Below are positions 26,162-33,107 of a stretch of 52,039 nt of DNA, in pieces; position 1 is the first letter of the stretch, and each line of letters starts with the position of its first letter. The stretch is from Bradyrhizobium sp. AT1 (GTDB lineage: Bacteria; Pseudomonadota; Alphaproteobacteria; Rhizobiales; Xanthobacteraceae), in contig NZ_JXDL01000001.1 of NCBI RefSeq assembly GCF_001590795.1, positions 3,093,707 through 3,145,745 of the forward strand. The letters are read 5' to 3'. The notes beneath the pieces are model-generated. The model was given only the letters and a program-made list of their open reading frames with translations, was not told the DNA's origin and searched no databases. Position numbers and translations under genes: made by a program.

Positions 26162-26175
26162 TTGATCCGGATCAA
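26162..26175. promoter_or_regulatory. Perfect palindrome TTGATCCGGATCAA, FNR/FixK-type site
   Basis: A 14-base perfect palindrome matching TTGAT-N4-ATCAA. It lies between the divergent VOC operon (start 26099, 62 bases away) and marR (start 26224, 48 bases away). The spacing to the VOC gene is nearly that of the box at 23639-23652 to its gene. It could serve FNR/FixK control in either direction, or be the operator of the MarR protein itself. Confidence 0.55.
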
Positions 26176-26223
26176 CCGGCCCGGAAGAATTTTCCGGATG
26201 GCTTGGCGGACGGGAATCGCGGG

Positions 26224-26712
26224 ATGGGACGTTCGGGCGTGGCGCGCGGGGAAGTGGCGAGAGGCGCAACAGCGCAGGACGACGTCGAGCTGGACCTGCA
26301 GCGATATTTTCCCTACCGGCTGGCGCGCCTTGCCGAGCAGGTGTCGCTGGCGGTGGCCGAGGTTTATTCCGAGCGTTTTGCCTTGACGCGGCAGGAATGG
26401 CGCGTGCTCGCAATTCTCGGCACGCGCCCGGAGATCGCAACCAAGCAGATCGGCCCGCTGACGACGCTCGACAAGATGCAGGTCAGCCGCGCCGTGCAGG
26501 GCCTGGAATCCCGCGGCATCGCCAGCCGCAAGCACCATCCCGACGACCGGCGCGAGCTGATCGTCTCACTGACCGCGGCCGGTCGCGCGCTCTACCGCAA
26601 GATCGTGCCCTACGCGCTGCAGCGTGAGACAAAGTTGCTCGAGGCGCTGACCCCCGAGGAGGTGGCGGTCCTCGACCGGGCGATGCGCAAATTGGCGGCG
26701 GCGCTGGCCTAG
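26224..26712 (+). CDS. MarR family transcriptional regulator
   Basis: 162 residues. The winged helix lies about residues 50-125, with RFALTRQEWRVLAILGTRP, KQIGPLTTLDKMQVSRAVQG (recognition helix) and a wing in SRKHHPDDRRELIVSLTAAG. It faces the VOC / FAD monooxygenase operon and probably represses it until an aromatic ligand binds. A frame extends upstream to 26098 but MarR proteins of this type begin near the chosen ATG. No strong ribosome-binding site. Confidence 0.85.
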   Translation: MGRSGVARGEVARGATAQDDVELDLQRYFPYRLARLAEQVSLAVAEVYSERFALTRQEWRVLAILGTRPEIATKQIGPLTTLDKMQVSRAVQGLESRGIASRKHHPDDRRELIVSLTAAGRALYRKIVPYALQRETKLLEALTPEEVAVLDRAMRKLAAALA

Positions 26713-26864
26713 CGTCTGCCGCTCAGCCCATCGCGCCGCTCGCGGCTAAGCTCGCAAAGAGCTATCCGGCCTGCAGGGTCGAATTGATCCCCTCGGCCGT
26801 CCTGGAGCTTGCCGGCCGGCGGCATCCATGCCGTCTATCCCGCCGCCCGATTCCGGCCGCCCGT

Positions 26865-27044
26865 CTACGCCGCCGCGCGCTCCGGCAGGCCGCCCTGCAG
26901 AGCCTCGAGCAGGCGTTGCTCGCGCGCGATCCGGGCCCGATAGAGCTCGCGTTCGCTCTCGCTTCTGGCGCCGGCGAGCAACACGCGATAATGCCCGATC
27001 ACCTTCTCGCTGCCGCTGATGAGGAGATTGCGGACGTCGGTCAT
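26865..27044 (-). CDS. 59-residue helical small protein
   Basis: From ATG 27044, which overlaps the stop of the upstream gene (ATGA). The product reads MTDVRNLLISGSEKVIGHYR, continues VLLAGARSESERELYRARIA and REQRLLEALQGGL, ending ERAAA. It is a charged helical hairpin and resembles the C-terminal part of the neighbouring protein (27041-27265): Y-R-x-L-L, S-x-x-E-R, R-x-A-x-E-Q and L-E-A-L line up. The pair probably arose by duplication. Not recognised beyond that. Confidence 0.65.
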   Translation of the reverse strand: MTDVRNLLISGSEKVIGHYRVLLAGARSESERELYRARIAREQRLLEALQGGLPERAAA

Positions 27045-27265
27045 CGTTCCGCTCCCGCAGCAATGGACATCGATGGCATGTTCGGAAGGCTGAATGCGGC
27101 CGGGATAGCATCGCCGGTCAGGGCTTCGAGCGCGGTCTGTTCCTCGGCGAGGCGTCGCTCGATGAACTGGCGCTCAACGTCCGACAGGTGGGTCTTCAGC
27201 AAGCGTCGATAACGAGAGAGATTGTTGCGGTGCGCGCGGATGCGGGCGAAATCCTGATCGAGCAT
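27041..27265 (-). CDS. 74-residue helical small protein
   Basis: ATG 27265 has AGGAG 8 bases upstream; a GTG at 27274 is in frame but touches that site. The product begins MLDQDFARIRAHRNNLSRYR and continues RLLKTHLSDVERQFIERRLA and EEQTALEAL, with a hydrophobic/Met tail. No signal or membrane segment. It is transcribed away from the hsp20 gene and shares the 328-base region with the ROSE element. Heat-shock co-regulation is possible but unproven. Confidence 0.68.
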   Translation of the reverse strand: MLDQDFARIRAHRNNLSRYRRLLKTHLSDVERQFIERRLAEEQTALEALTGDAIPAAFSLPNMPSMSIAAGAER

Positions 27266-27430
27266 CGTCGTCACTCCTGACGGTCTTTCACGGGTCCTTT
27301 TCGATTTTGCGGTGCAGGAAGAAGCATCTTCCGGCGCAAAAAATATTCAGGCTCGTCGCCCTGTCAAGACGCCGCTTCGCCGCTCCCGCGACGCCGCCGG
27401 CGGCACCCCGAAAAAATTTTCAGTCCCCCT

Positions 27431-27457
27431 CTTGCAAGGTCCTTGTACCGCTCTAAT
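27431..27457 (+). promoter_or_regulatory. Candidate RpoH-type promoter for hsp20
   Basis: CTTGCA at 27431-27436 resembles the alphaproteobacterial sigma-32 -35 element, and TCTAAT at 27452-27457 could be the -10 after 15 bases. Transcription would begin near 27465, giving a leader of about 130 bases that contains the ROSE-like structure. Confidence 0.4.
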
Positions 27458-27464
27458 TCGTTTT

Positions 27465-27593
27465 TCGCCGCGAGAGCGGTGCGCCGGATGCCCGATCGGG
27501 TCCGGCGCGGGCGCCGGGCGGGGGTCTTCGGATCCGCTTCCGATTCCCCCCTTGCGCTCCTTCGTATCCATCTTGCTCTTTGGAGGACTTGGT
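27465..27593 (+). promoter_or_regulatory. ROSE-type RNA thermometer in the hsp20 leader
   Basis: The leader holds a perfect 8-base stem GCGCCGGA/TCCGGCGC (27481-27508), a second stem with GGGGG/CCCCC arms and an inner TCGG/CCGA (about 27520-27550), and ends in TTGCTCTTTGGAGGA directly before the start codon. That last segment matches the conserved ROSE 3' hairpin in which UUGCU-like bases mask the GGAGG ribosome-binding site at low temperature. ROSE elements were described upstream of small heat-shock genes in Bradyrhizobium. Boundaries are approximate. Confidence 0.8.
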
Positions 27594-28049
27594 ATGAGGA
27601 CCACCTTTGACTTCGCGCCGCTGTGGCGCTCCACCATCGGCTTCGATCATCTGGCCGACCTCGTCGACAGCACGCTGCGGCAGGCGGGCGAGGACAATTA
27701 TCCGCCCTACAACATTGAGCGCTCCGGCGAAGACCAGTACCGGATCACGCTGGCCGTGGCGGGCTTCGGCGTCAACGACATCACCGTGACGGCCGAACAG
27801 AATGCGCTCACCATCGAGGGCCGGAAGCCTGACAGCGCCACCCGTGAATATCTCTATCAGGGAATCGCGGCGCGCCCGTTCCGCCGCGTGTTCAATCTCG
27901 CGGATTACGTCCAAGTGAAGCAGGCAGCTTTCCAGGACGGTCTCCTGGTCATCGAACTCCTGCGCGAGATTCCGGAAGCCATGAAGCCGCGCCGGATCCA
28001 GATCGCGGGTGCTGCGTCTCCGCAGATCGAGCAGAAGAAGGCCGCCTGA
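27594..28049 (+). CDS. Small heat-shock protein, Hsp20/alpha-crystallin
   Basis: 151 residues: MRTTFDFAPLWRSTIGFDHL, then the alpha-crystallin domain (about 35-125), including PPYNIERSGEDQYRITLAVA, LTIEGRKPD and a C-terminal basic tail. This matches class A rhizobial IbpA-like proteins (HspA/HspD type), ATP-independent holdases that coat unfolding proteins. GGAGG is 7 bases before ATG 27594 and forms part of the ROSE hairpin. An 11-base-stem hairpin follows the gene. Confidence 0.92.
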   Translation: MRTTFDFAPLWRSTIGFDHLADLVDSTLRQAGEDNYPPYNIERSGEDQYRITLAVAGFGVNDITVTAEQNALTIEGRKPDSATREYLYQGIAARPFRRVFNLADYVQVKQAAFQDGLLVIELLREIPEAMKPRRIQIAGAASPQIEQKKAA

Positions 28050-28085
28050 TCGCGCCGACGCGTTCGACCTACCTGCGAGCATCAT

Positions 28086-28113
28086 GGCGGACGGCGGCCC
28101 CTCGCCGTCCGCC
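28086..28113. terminator. Strong GC hairpin after hsp20
   Basis: GGCGGACGGCG (28086-28096) pairs perfectly with CGCCGTCCGCC (28103-28113) around a 6-base loop. There is no T-run after it, so it may stabilise the hsp20 message or weaken reading into the next gene rather than stop it completely. Confidence 0.55.
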
Positions 28114-28156
28114 GATCAGACCATCCCTTCGAAAGGAGTGTAGAGGGAGACCAGAG

Positions 28157-28480
28157 ATGACCAACGCCAATGCGACCACCGGCGGTCTCGGCCCGCTGTT
28201 TCATCCGGCCGCGCATTATGCATCGCCGAACGCCGTCCTCGACGACGGCAAGCTCTCGACAGCGGAGAAGCGGATCATATTGTCGTCGTGGGCCTCGGAC
28301 ATGTACGCAGTCGAATCCCATCCGGCGCTGCGCGAGATTCCGGGCATGGATCACCCGGTCCGGCTCGCGGACATCCTCGCCGCGCTGCGCGAGCTCGACG
28401 ACGACGACGACCCGCCGCCTCGTGGCGGCGTACCGATGCGGCTGCGGCGGCCATGGGCCGCCGCCACGCTTGATCCCTAG
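28157..28480 (+). CDS. Hypothetical protein with Asp-rich stretch, downstream of hsp20
   Basis: 107 residues. The start codon is preceded by GAGGGAGACCAGAG. The product includes FHPAAHYASPNAVLDDGKLS, TAEKRIILSSWASDMYAVES and a run of five Asp near residues 82-86 (ELDDDDDPPP), then a basic tail. Proteins with this STAEKR-LSSWASD-YAVES core are common in Bradyrhizobium, often beside stress genes. Function unknown. Confidence 0.75.
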   Translation: MTNANATTGGLGPLFHPAAHYASPNAVLDDGKLSTAEKRIILSSWASDMYAVESHPALREIPGMDHPVRLADILAALRELDDDDDPPPRGGVPMRLRRPWAAATLDP

Positions 28481-28503
28481 CGCACCGGCGACAAGGCTCG
28501 AGA

Positions 28504-29553
28504 CTACGGCAGGTTATCCCGCAGAAAAATATCGATGCGGATGCGCTCCTGGTCGGGGCTGATCGGCTCGCCCGAACAATGCGCGAGCAGGATGCGCGCC
28601 GCGGACCGCGCCTCGTGGCCGGCATCCTGGTTGATGACGGCATCGAGCGTACCGCGGACCAGGAATCGCCTCGTGTACTCGGTCAGCTCATGGGTGATCC
28701 AGACCACTTCGCGCGCGCGGCCCGCGGCTTCGAGCGCGTCGGCGATGCCGCGGTTTCCGGCGCCGCAGCAATATATGCCGCGGAGATCGGCATGGCGCGC
28801 GAGCAACTCGGCGGTGAGCTTTCGCGTGCGGTCGCTGTCGTCGCGGCCCTCGATGACGGGGAGTGCCGACAGGTTCGAATACTCGCTCGACAGGATCTGG
28901 TGGAAGCCGAACTGCCGTTCGGTGTGATCGCGCAACGACAACGATCCCGCAATCACGGCAACGGTCCCCTCGCGCCCGGCGAGGAAGCGTCCCATCAGCG
29001 TCGCGGCGGTGCGGCCAGCGGCCGGATTGTCGATCCCGACATAGTGCACGCGGGACGAGCTCGGCGCGTCCGACACGAGGGTCACCACGGCAATCCCGCG
29101 CGCGACGAGGTCGTCGATCGCGGCGCGAACCCTGGGATGATCGAGCGCGACGACAGCGACGCCCTGATAGGCGGGCGAGAGATTCTCCAGCGCACCGGCG
29201 AGCACATCGGGGTCGAACACGTCGACATGGTGGACATCGATGAAGCCGCGCTGGCTGGCGAGCCAGTCCGCGGTGCGAGCCACCTGCTCAGTCAGGCTGG
29301 TCATGAAGCTGTTGCTGCCCGTCGGCAAGACGAAGGCGAGGCGGAACGTCTGCCCGCGGGCCAGGCGCGCGGCGGCAATATCGGCGCGATAGCCGAGCTT
29401 GGCGACAGCTGCCTCGACTCGCGCGACGGTCTTGGCGCGAACGCCCTCGCGGCGGTTGACGACGCGATCGACGGTGGCGAGCGAAACGCCTGCCGCGCGC
29501 GCGACGTCCTCGAGCGTAGCTCGCATCACCGGCTGGATCGCACCAGCCGTCAT
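28504..29553 (-). CDS. LacI family transcriptional regulator
   Basis: 349 residues from ATG 29553, which overlaps the ThuA stop (ATGA); MRATLEDVARAAG at 29526 is an alternative start nine codons on. The helix-turn-helix is LEDVARAAGVSLATVDRVVN with the hinge at AAARLARG, followed by a periplasmic-binding-protein-like sensor domain (FRLAFVLPTGSNSFMTSLTE, VALDHPRVRAAIDDLV, GIDNPAAGRTAATLMGRFLA). It is the last gene of the sugar operon and probably represses it until a sugar binds. Confidence 0.88.
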   Translation of the reverse strand: MTAGAIQPVMRATLEDVARAAGVSLATVDRVVNRREGVRAKTVARVEAAVAKLGYRADIAAARLARGQTFRLAFVLPTGSNSFMTSLTEQVARTADWLASQRGFIDVHHVDVFDPDVLAGALENLSPAYQGVAVVALDHPRVRAAIDDLVARGIAVVTLVSDAPSSSRVHYVGIDNPAAGRTAATLMGRFLAGREGTVAVIAGSLSLRDHTERQFGFHQILSSEYSNLSALPVIEGRDDSDRTRKLTAELLARHADLRGIYCCGAGNRGIADALEAAGRAREVVWITHELTEYTRRFLVRGTLDAVINQDAGHEARSAARILLAHCSGEPISPDQERIRIDIFLRDNLP

Positions 29554-30200
29554 TCGCGCGCGGCCCACAGCATGCCGCGGGTCATCAACGTCCGGATCTC
29601 GGGCACGTCGAGCTCGTAGGCGCGGTGGCCGAGCGAGGAATAGAACACCCTCCCCGCGCCGTAGCGCTTCTTCCACACCACGGGCATCACCACGCCCTCG
29701 ATCCAGGGCGCGTGCTCGCCGGTGAAAGTGGTCGTCGCCAACACCTCGTTGGCGGGGTCGACATGCATGTAGTACTGCTCGGACCGATGTTCGAAACTCT
29801 TCAGGCCCTTCATGATGGGGTCGTCGGGCTTCGTCAAGTCGACCTTGTAGTCGATGATGTTGCCGGGATGGGCGACCCACTGCCCGCCGCACAGGAACTG
29901 GTAATCCACCGATTCGCGGAACGCATCGCACATGCCGCCGTGATGGCCGGCAAGCCCGACGCCATCGCGCACCGCCGCGCAGAGATTGAGCGCCTCCGCC
30001 TTCTCGATCTTCGACATCGTGTAGATCGGGATAATCAGCGACAGATCGTGAATCGCGGGATCGGCGAAGGCTGCCGTCGAAGTTTCGATCCGCACCTCGA
30101 AGCCCTCCGCCTTCAGCCAGCCCCGGATCATCGAAGCGCAGAGATCGGGATCATGTCCCGGCCAGCCGCCCCATACAATCATTGCCTTGCGCATGGTCAT
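29550..30200 (-). CDS. ThuA domain protein
   Basis: 216 residues. MIVWGGWPGHDP near the start and GVGLAGHHGGMCDAF with Cys/His define the glutamine-amidotransferase-like ThuA fold; FEHRSEQYYMHVDPANEVLA and PVVWKKRYGAGRVFYSSLGH follow. S. meliloti ThuA works with the Gfo/Idh-type ThuB in trehalose/3-keto-sugar use, so the pair here, adjacent to an oxidoreductase, suggests related sugar chemistry. It ends four bases inside the LacI gene and starts 4 bases after the oxidoreductase stop. Confidence 0.87.
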   Translation of the reverse strand: MTMRKAMIVWGGWPGHDPDLCASMIRGWLKAEGFEVRIETSTAAFADPAIHDLSLIIPIYTMSKIEKAEALNLCAAVRDGVGLAGHHGGMCDAFRESVDYQFLCGGQWVAHPGNIIDYKVDLTKPDDPIMKGLKSFEHRSEQYYMHVDPANEVLATTTFTGEHAPWIEGVVMPVVWKKRYGAGRVFYSSLGHRAYELDVPEIRTLMTRGMLWAARE

Positions 30201-30204
30201 TCCC

Positions 30205-31302
30205 TCAATCGATCTGTCCGGTTTCGCGTCCCGTGGGCAGCAAAGCCGGCCGCTCGACGCGGCTCTCGATCTTGACGCGACGGCCTTCGCCAGCGGAGGT
30301 CTGGAACGCCTCCATCACCTCCAGCACGTGGAAGGCCAGCGCGCCGCTGGCGCGATGCGGCCGGTTGTTCAGGATCGCGGACGCCATGTCGGCGACGCCG
30401 ATCGAGCGGAACTCGCCCTCGACATAGCCGTGGGTCAGCGGCACCGCTTCCCATTCGCCGCCGGTTCGCGCCACCTGCACCTCACCGCCGAAGCGGTTCG
30501 GATCCGGCACCAGCATGCTGCCCTTGTCGCCGTAGATCTCGATCGGCGCATGCCGATGTTTCGGCACGTCGAAGCTCATCGTGATCGAGACGACCGCGCC
30601 GCTTTCGAACTCCAGCGTCCCCGCGACGTGGGTTGCGACCTCGACCGGGATCAGCGCGCCGTTCATCGGCTGGCTGGTGACGATGCGTTCAGTCTTCGGC
30701 CGCGCGGTCGAACCCATTACGCTGGCGACGGGACCCAGCAATTGCACGAGATCGGTGATGTAATACGGCCCCATGTCCAGCATCGGCCCGCCGCCGCGCA
30801 AATAATAGAAGCCCGGCGCCGGATGCCAGCGCTCGTGACCCGGACAGCCGAAGAACGCGCTGCCCGCGACAGGCGTGCCGATCGCACCGTCGTCGATCAG
30901 CTTGCGCGCGGTCTGATGCCCGCCGCCGAGGAACGTGTCGGGCGCGCAGCCGACGCGCAGGTTCTTCTGTGTGGCGAGCTCCATCACCTTGCGCGCTTCG
31001 CCGACATCGATGCCGAGCGGTTTCTCGGAATGAACATGCTTGCCGGCGTTCAGCACCGCCAGGCTGACATCGGTGTGGGCGAGCGGCACCGTGAGATTGA
31101 CGACGATCTCGATGTCTTCGCGCTTCAGCAACTGGTCGACCCGCATCGCCGGCAGACCAAACGCCGCCCCCTGGCGCTCCGCGACGTCGCTGCGCATGTC
31201 CGCGAGCGCCCTGACCTCCATGACATCAAAACGCTGGGCCGCCTTGAGATAGGCGGTGCTGATCACACCGCAGCCGATGACTCCGACGCCGACTTTTCTC
31301 AT
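30205..31302 (-). CDS. Gfo/Idh/MocA family oxidoreductase
   Basis: 365 residues. VGVGVIGCGVISTAYLKA is the N-terminal nucleotide-binding fold, HVHSEKPLGIDVGEAR contains the catalytic EKP Lys, and GGGPMLDMGPYYITDLVQLL is the signature of the C-terminal domain. The enzyme oxidises or reduces sugars or cyclitols with NAD(P)H. Its place between the permease and ThuA genes resembles thuB of the trehalose system. Start 31302, gap of 22 bases to the permease stop. Confidence 0.88.
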   Translation of the reverse strand: MRKVGVGVIGCGVISTAYLKAAQRFDVMEVRALADMRSDVAERQGAAFGLPAMRVDQLLKREDIEIVVNLTVPLAHTDVSLAVLNAGKHVHSEKPLGIDVGEARKVMELATQKNLRVGCAPDTFLGGGHQTARKLIDDGAIGTPVAGSAFFGCPGHERWHPAPGFYYLRGGGPMLDMGPYYITDLVQLLGPVASVMGSTARPKTERIVTSQPMNGALIPVEVATHVAGTLEFESGAVVSITMSFDVPKHRHAPIEIYGDKGSMLVPDPNRFGGEVQVARTGGEWEAVPLTHGYVEGEFRSIGVADMASAILNNRPHRASGALAFHVLEVMEAFQTSAGEGRRVKIESRVERPALLPTGRETGQID

Positions 31303-31324
31303 TGTGTTCTCCCGAGACTATGGC

Positions 31325-32170
31325 TCATCCCTTGACCGCGCCCGCCGTGAGGCCGGCGACGATGTGCTTCTGCGCCAGCAGGAACAGAATGATCGTGGGC
31401 AGGATGGTGAGTGTGATGAAGGCCAGGATCAGGTGCCATTCGGACGAGTATTCGCCCTGGTAGACCATGATGCCGAGCGGCCAGGGATACAGCGCGTCGG
31501 TGTTCAGCATCACCAGCGGCAGCAGATAGGCGTTCCAGCTGTTGACGAAGGTGATGGTGCCGACGGTCGCCAGGATCGGGCGCGACAACGGCAACGTCAC
31601 ATAGCGGAAGAACTTGACGTAGCTGCAGCCGTCGACCAGCGCGGCCTCGAGCAACTCATAGGGAATATCCCTGAAGAAGCGGCGGAGCAGCAGCACGCTC
31701 ATGGCGAGGCTGAACGCCACCTGCGGCAGCGCCACGCCGAAATAGGTATCGAGCAGGCCGAGATCCCGCACCTTGATGAACAGGGGTAGCACGGCGGTCG
31801 CGGCGGGAAACAACAGGCCCAGCGTCAAATAGCTGAGCAGCATCGAGCTGCCGTAGAACCTGACATGGGCGAAGGTGAACGCGGCCATCGAAGCCGTGAT
31901 CAGGGTCAGCGTCACCGCCAGCGTCGAGATGACAAGCGAATTGCGCAAGAGCTGCCAATAGCGCGCCGAGAACAGGATGTCGGCGTAGTTCTGCCACTCC
32001 CAATGCCTGGGCAGGCCGAACGGATTGACGCGCAGCTCGCCGAGCGACTTGAAGCCGCCGAGCAGGGTCGCGAGCAGCGGCACAAGGACGAAGACCGCGA
32101 CCAAGCCGAGGAACAGCACCTTGAACAGCGCGGCGGGATCGAATGCGCTTCTCGTCTCGACATTACTCAT
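31325..32170 (-). CDS. Carbohydrate ABC transporter permease (MalG/UgpE type)
   Basis: 281 residues with six hydrophobic helices. The EAA loop appears as PYELLEAALVDGCSYVKFFR and is followed by YVTLPLSRPILATVGTITFV. ATG 32170 overlaps the stop of the other permease by 8 bases. This is the second inner-membrane subunit; no nucleotide-binding subunit is encoded in the operon. Confidence 0.88.
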   Translation of the reverse strand: MSNVETRSAFDPAALFKVLFLGLVAVFVLVPLLATLLGGFKSLGELRVNPFGLPRHWEWQNYADILFSARYWQLLRNSLVISTLAVTLTLITASMAAFTFAHVRFYGSSMLLSYLTLGLLFPAATAVLPLFIKVRDLGLLDTYFGVALPQVAFSLAMSVLLLRRFFRDIPYELLEAALVDGCSYVKFFRYVTLPLSRPILATVGTITFVNSWNAYLLPLVMLNTDALYPWPLGIMVYQGEYSSEWHLILAFITLTILPTIILFLLAQKHIVAGLTAGAVKG

Positions 32171-33107
32171 CGCGCATGAACCATCGCTTGTAGGTGAAGG
32201 CAAAGGTCACGCAGATCGCGAACAGGATGACGCCGATGGCACTGCCATAGCCGACCCGCATGCGCGAGATGCCGTTGTTGTAGAGGAAGCTCACCATCGT
32301 GTTTGAGGAATCCGCAGGTCCCCCGCGCGTCAGCGGCATGACGAGATCGAACAGCTGAAGCGAGCCGATGATGGCGAAGAACACAGACAGGCGGATGGTC
32401 GGATAGAGCAAGGGGATGACGACGTGGCGCAGTGTCTGCGTCCGCGTCGCGCCGTCGATCCGGGCGGCCTCGACCAGGTTCTTGTCGAGGCCCTGGAGCG
32501 CCGCGATGAACAGCATCATGTGAAAGCCGAAATATTTCCAGACCACGACGATCAGCACCGCCAGCATCGCCGTGTCCGTGGAGGCCAAAAGATGCGGCGG
32601 CTCGGCGCCGAAGGTGCGCCAGATCGAGGCGACGAGGCCGTAATCGCCGTCATAGACGAAGCTGAAGATCAGCCCGGTCGCGATCTCGGCCAGAATATAC
32701 GGCATGAAGAACAGCATGCGCAGCGCCACGGCTCCGCGGAAGCGCTCGGCGAGCATGAGCGCCAGCGTCAGCGCGAGCGGCAGCTGGACGGCGAGCGAAA
32801 CGGCGATGATCAGGGCGTTGTTGCGCAGTGCGAGCCAGAAGGCCCGCGTCTCCAGCACGAAGCGGTAATTGTCGAAGCCAATCCAGTTCGTCGGCCTGCC
32901 GAATCCGTTCCAGTTGAAAGCCGAGTACCAGGCGGCCTCGCCGATCGGCAGCATCACGAACAGCGTGAACAGCAGCAGCGCGGGCGGCAGGAACAGGATC
33001 AGGACCGTGAAGCGGCCGTCCCAGCTCGGCCCGCGAACCGCAAGCGGCGCGAACGACGGCTTCGCAACGTCCATCGCCGACACGCTCGCGATGCGCCGTT
33101 CCACCAT
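32163..33107 (-). CDS. Sugar ABC transporter permease (MalF/UgpA type)
   Basis: 314 residues. After a cytoplasmic N-terminus there are about six helices, beginning FTVLILFLPPALLLFTLFVM; the EAA loop is LDKNLVEAARIDGATRTQTL followed by HVVIPLLYPTIRLS. ATG 33107 overlaps the binding-protein stop codon by one base. It pairs with the 31325-32170 permease to form the channel for the sugar delivered by the 33107-34366 protein. Confidence 0.9.
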   Translation of the reverse strand: MVERRIASVSAMDVAKPSFAPLAVRGPSWDGRFTVLILFLPPALLLFTLFVMLPIGEAAWYSAFNWNGFGRPTNWIGFDNYRFVLETRAFWLALRNNALIIAVSLAVQLPLALTLALMLAERFRGAVALRMLFFMPYILAEIATGLIFSFVYDGDYGLVASIWRTFGAEPPHLLASTDTAMLAVLIVVVWKYFGFHMMLFIAALQGLDKNLVEAARIDGATRTQTLRHVVIPLLYPTIRLSVFFAIIGSLQLFDLVMPLTRGGPADSSNTMVSFLYNNGISRMRVGYGSAIGVILFAICVTFAFTYKRWFMRDE

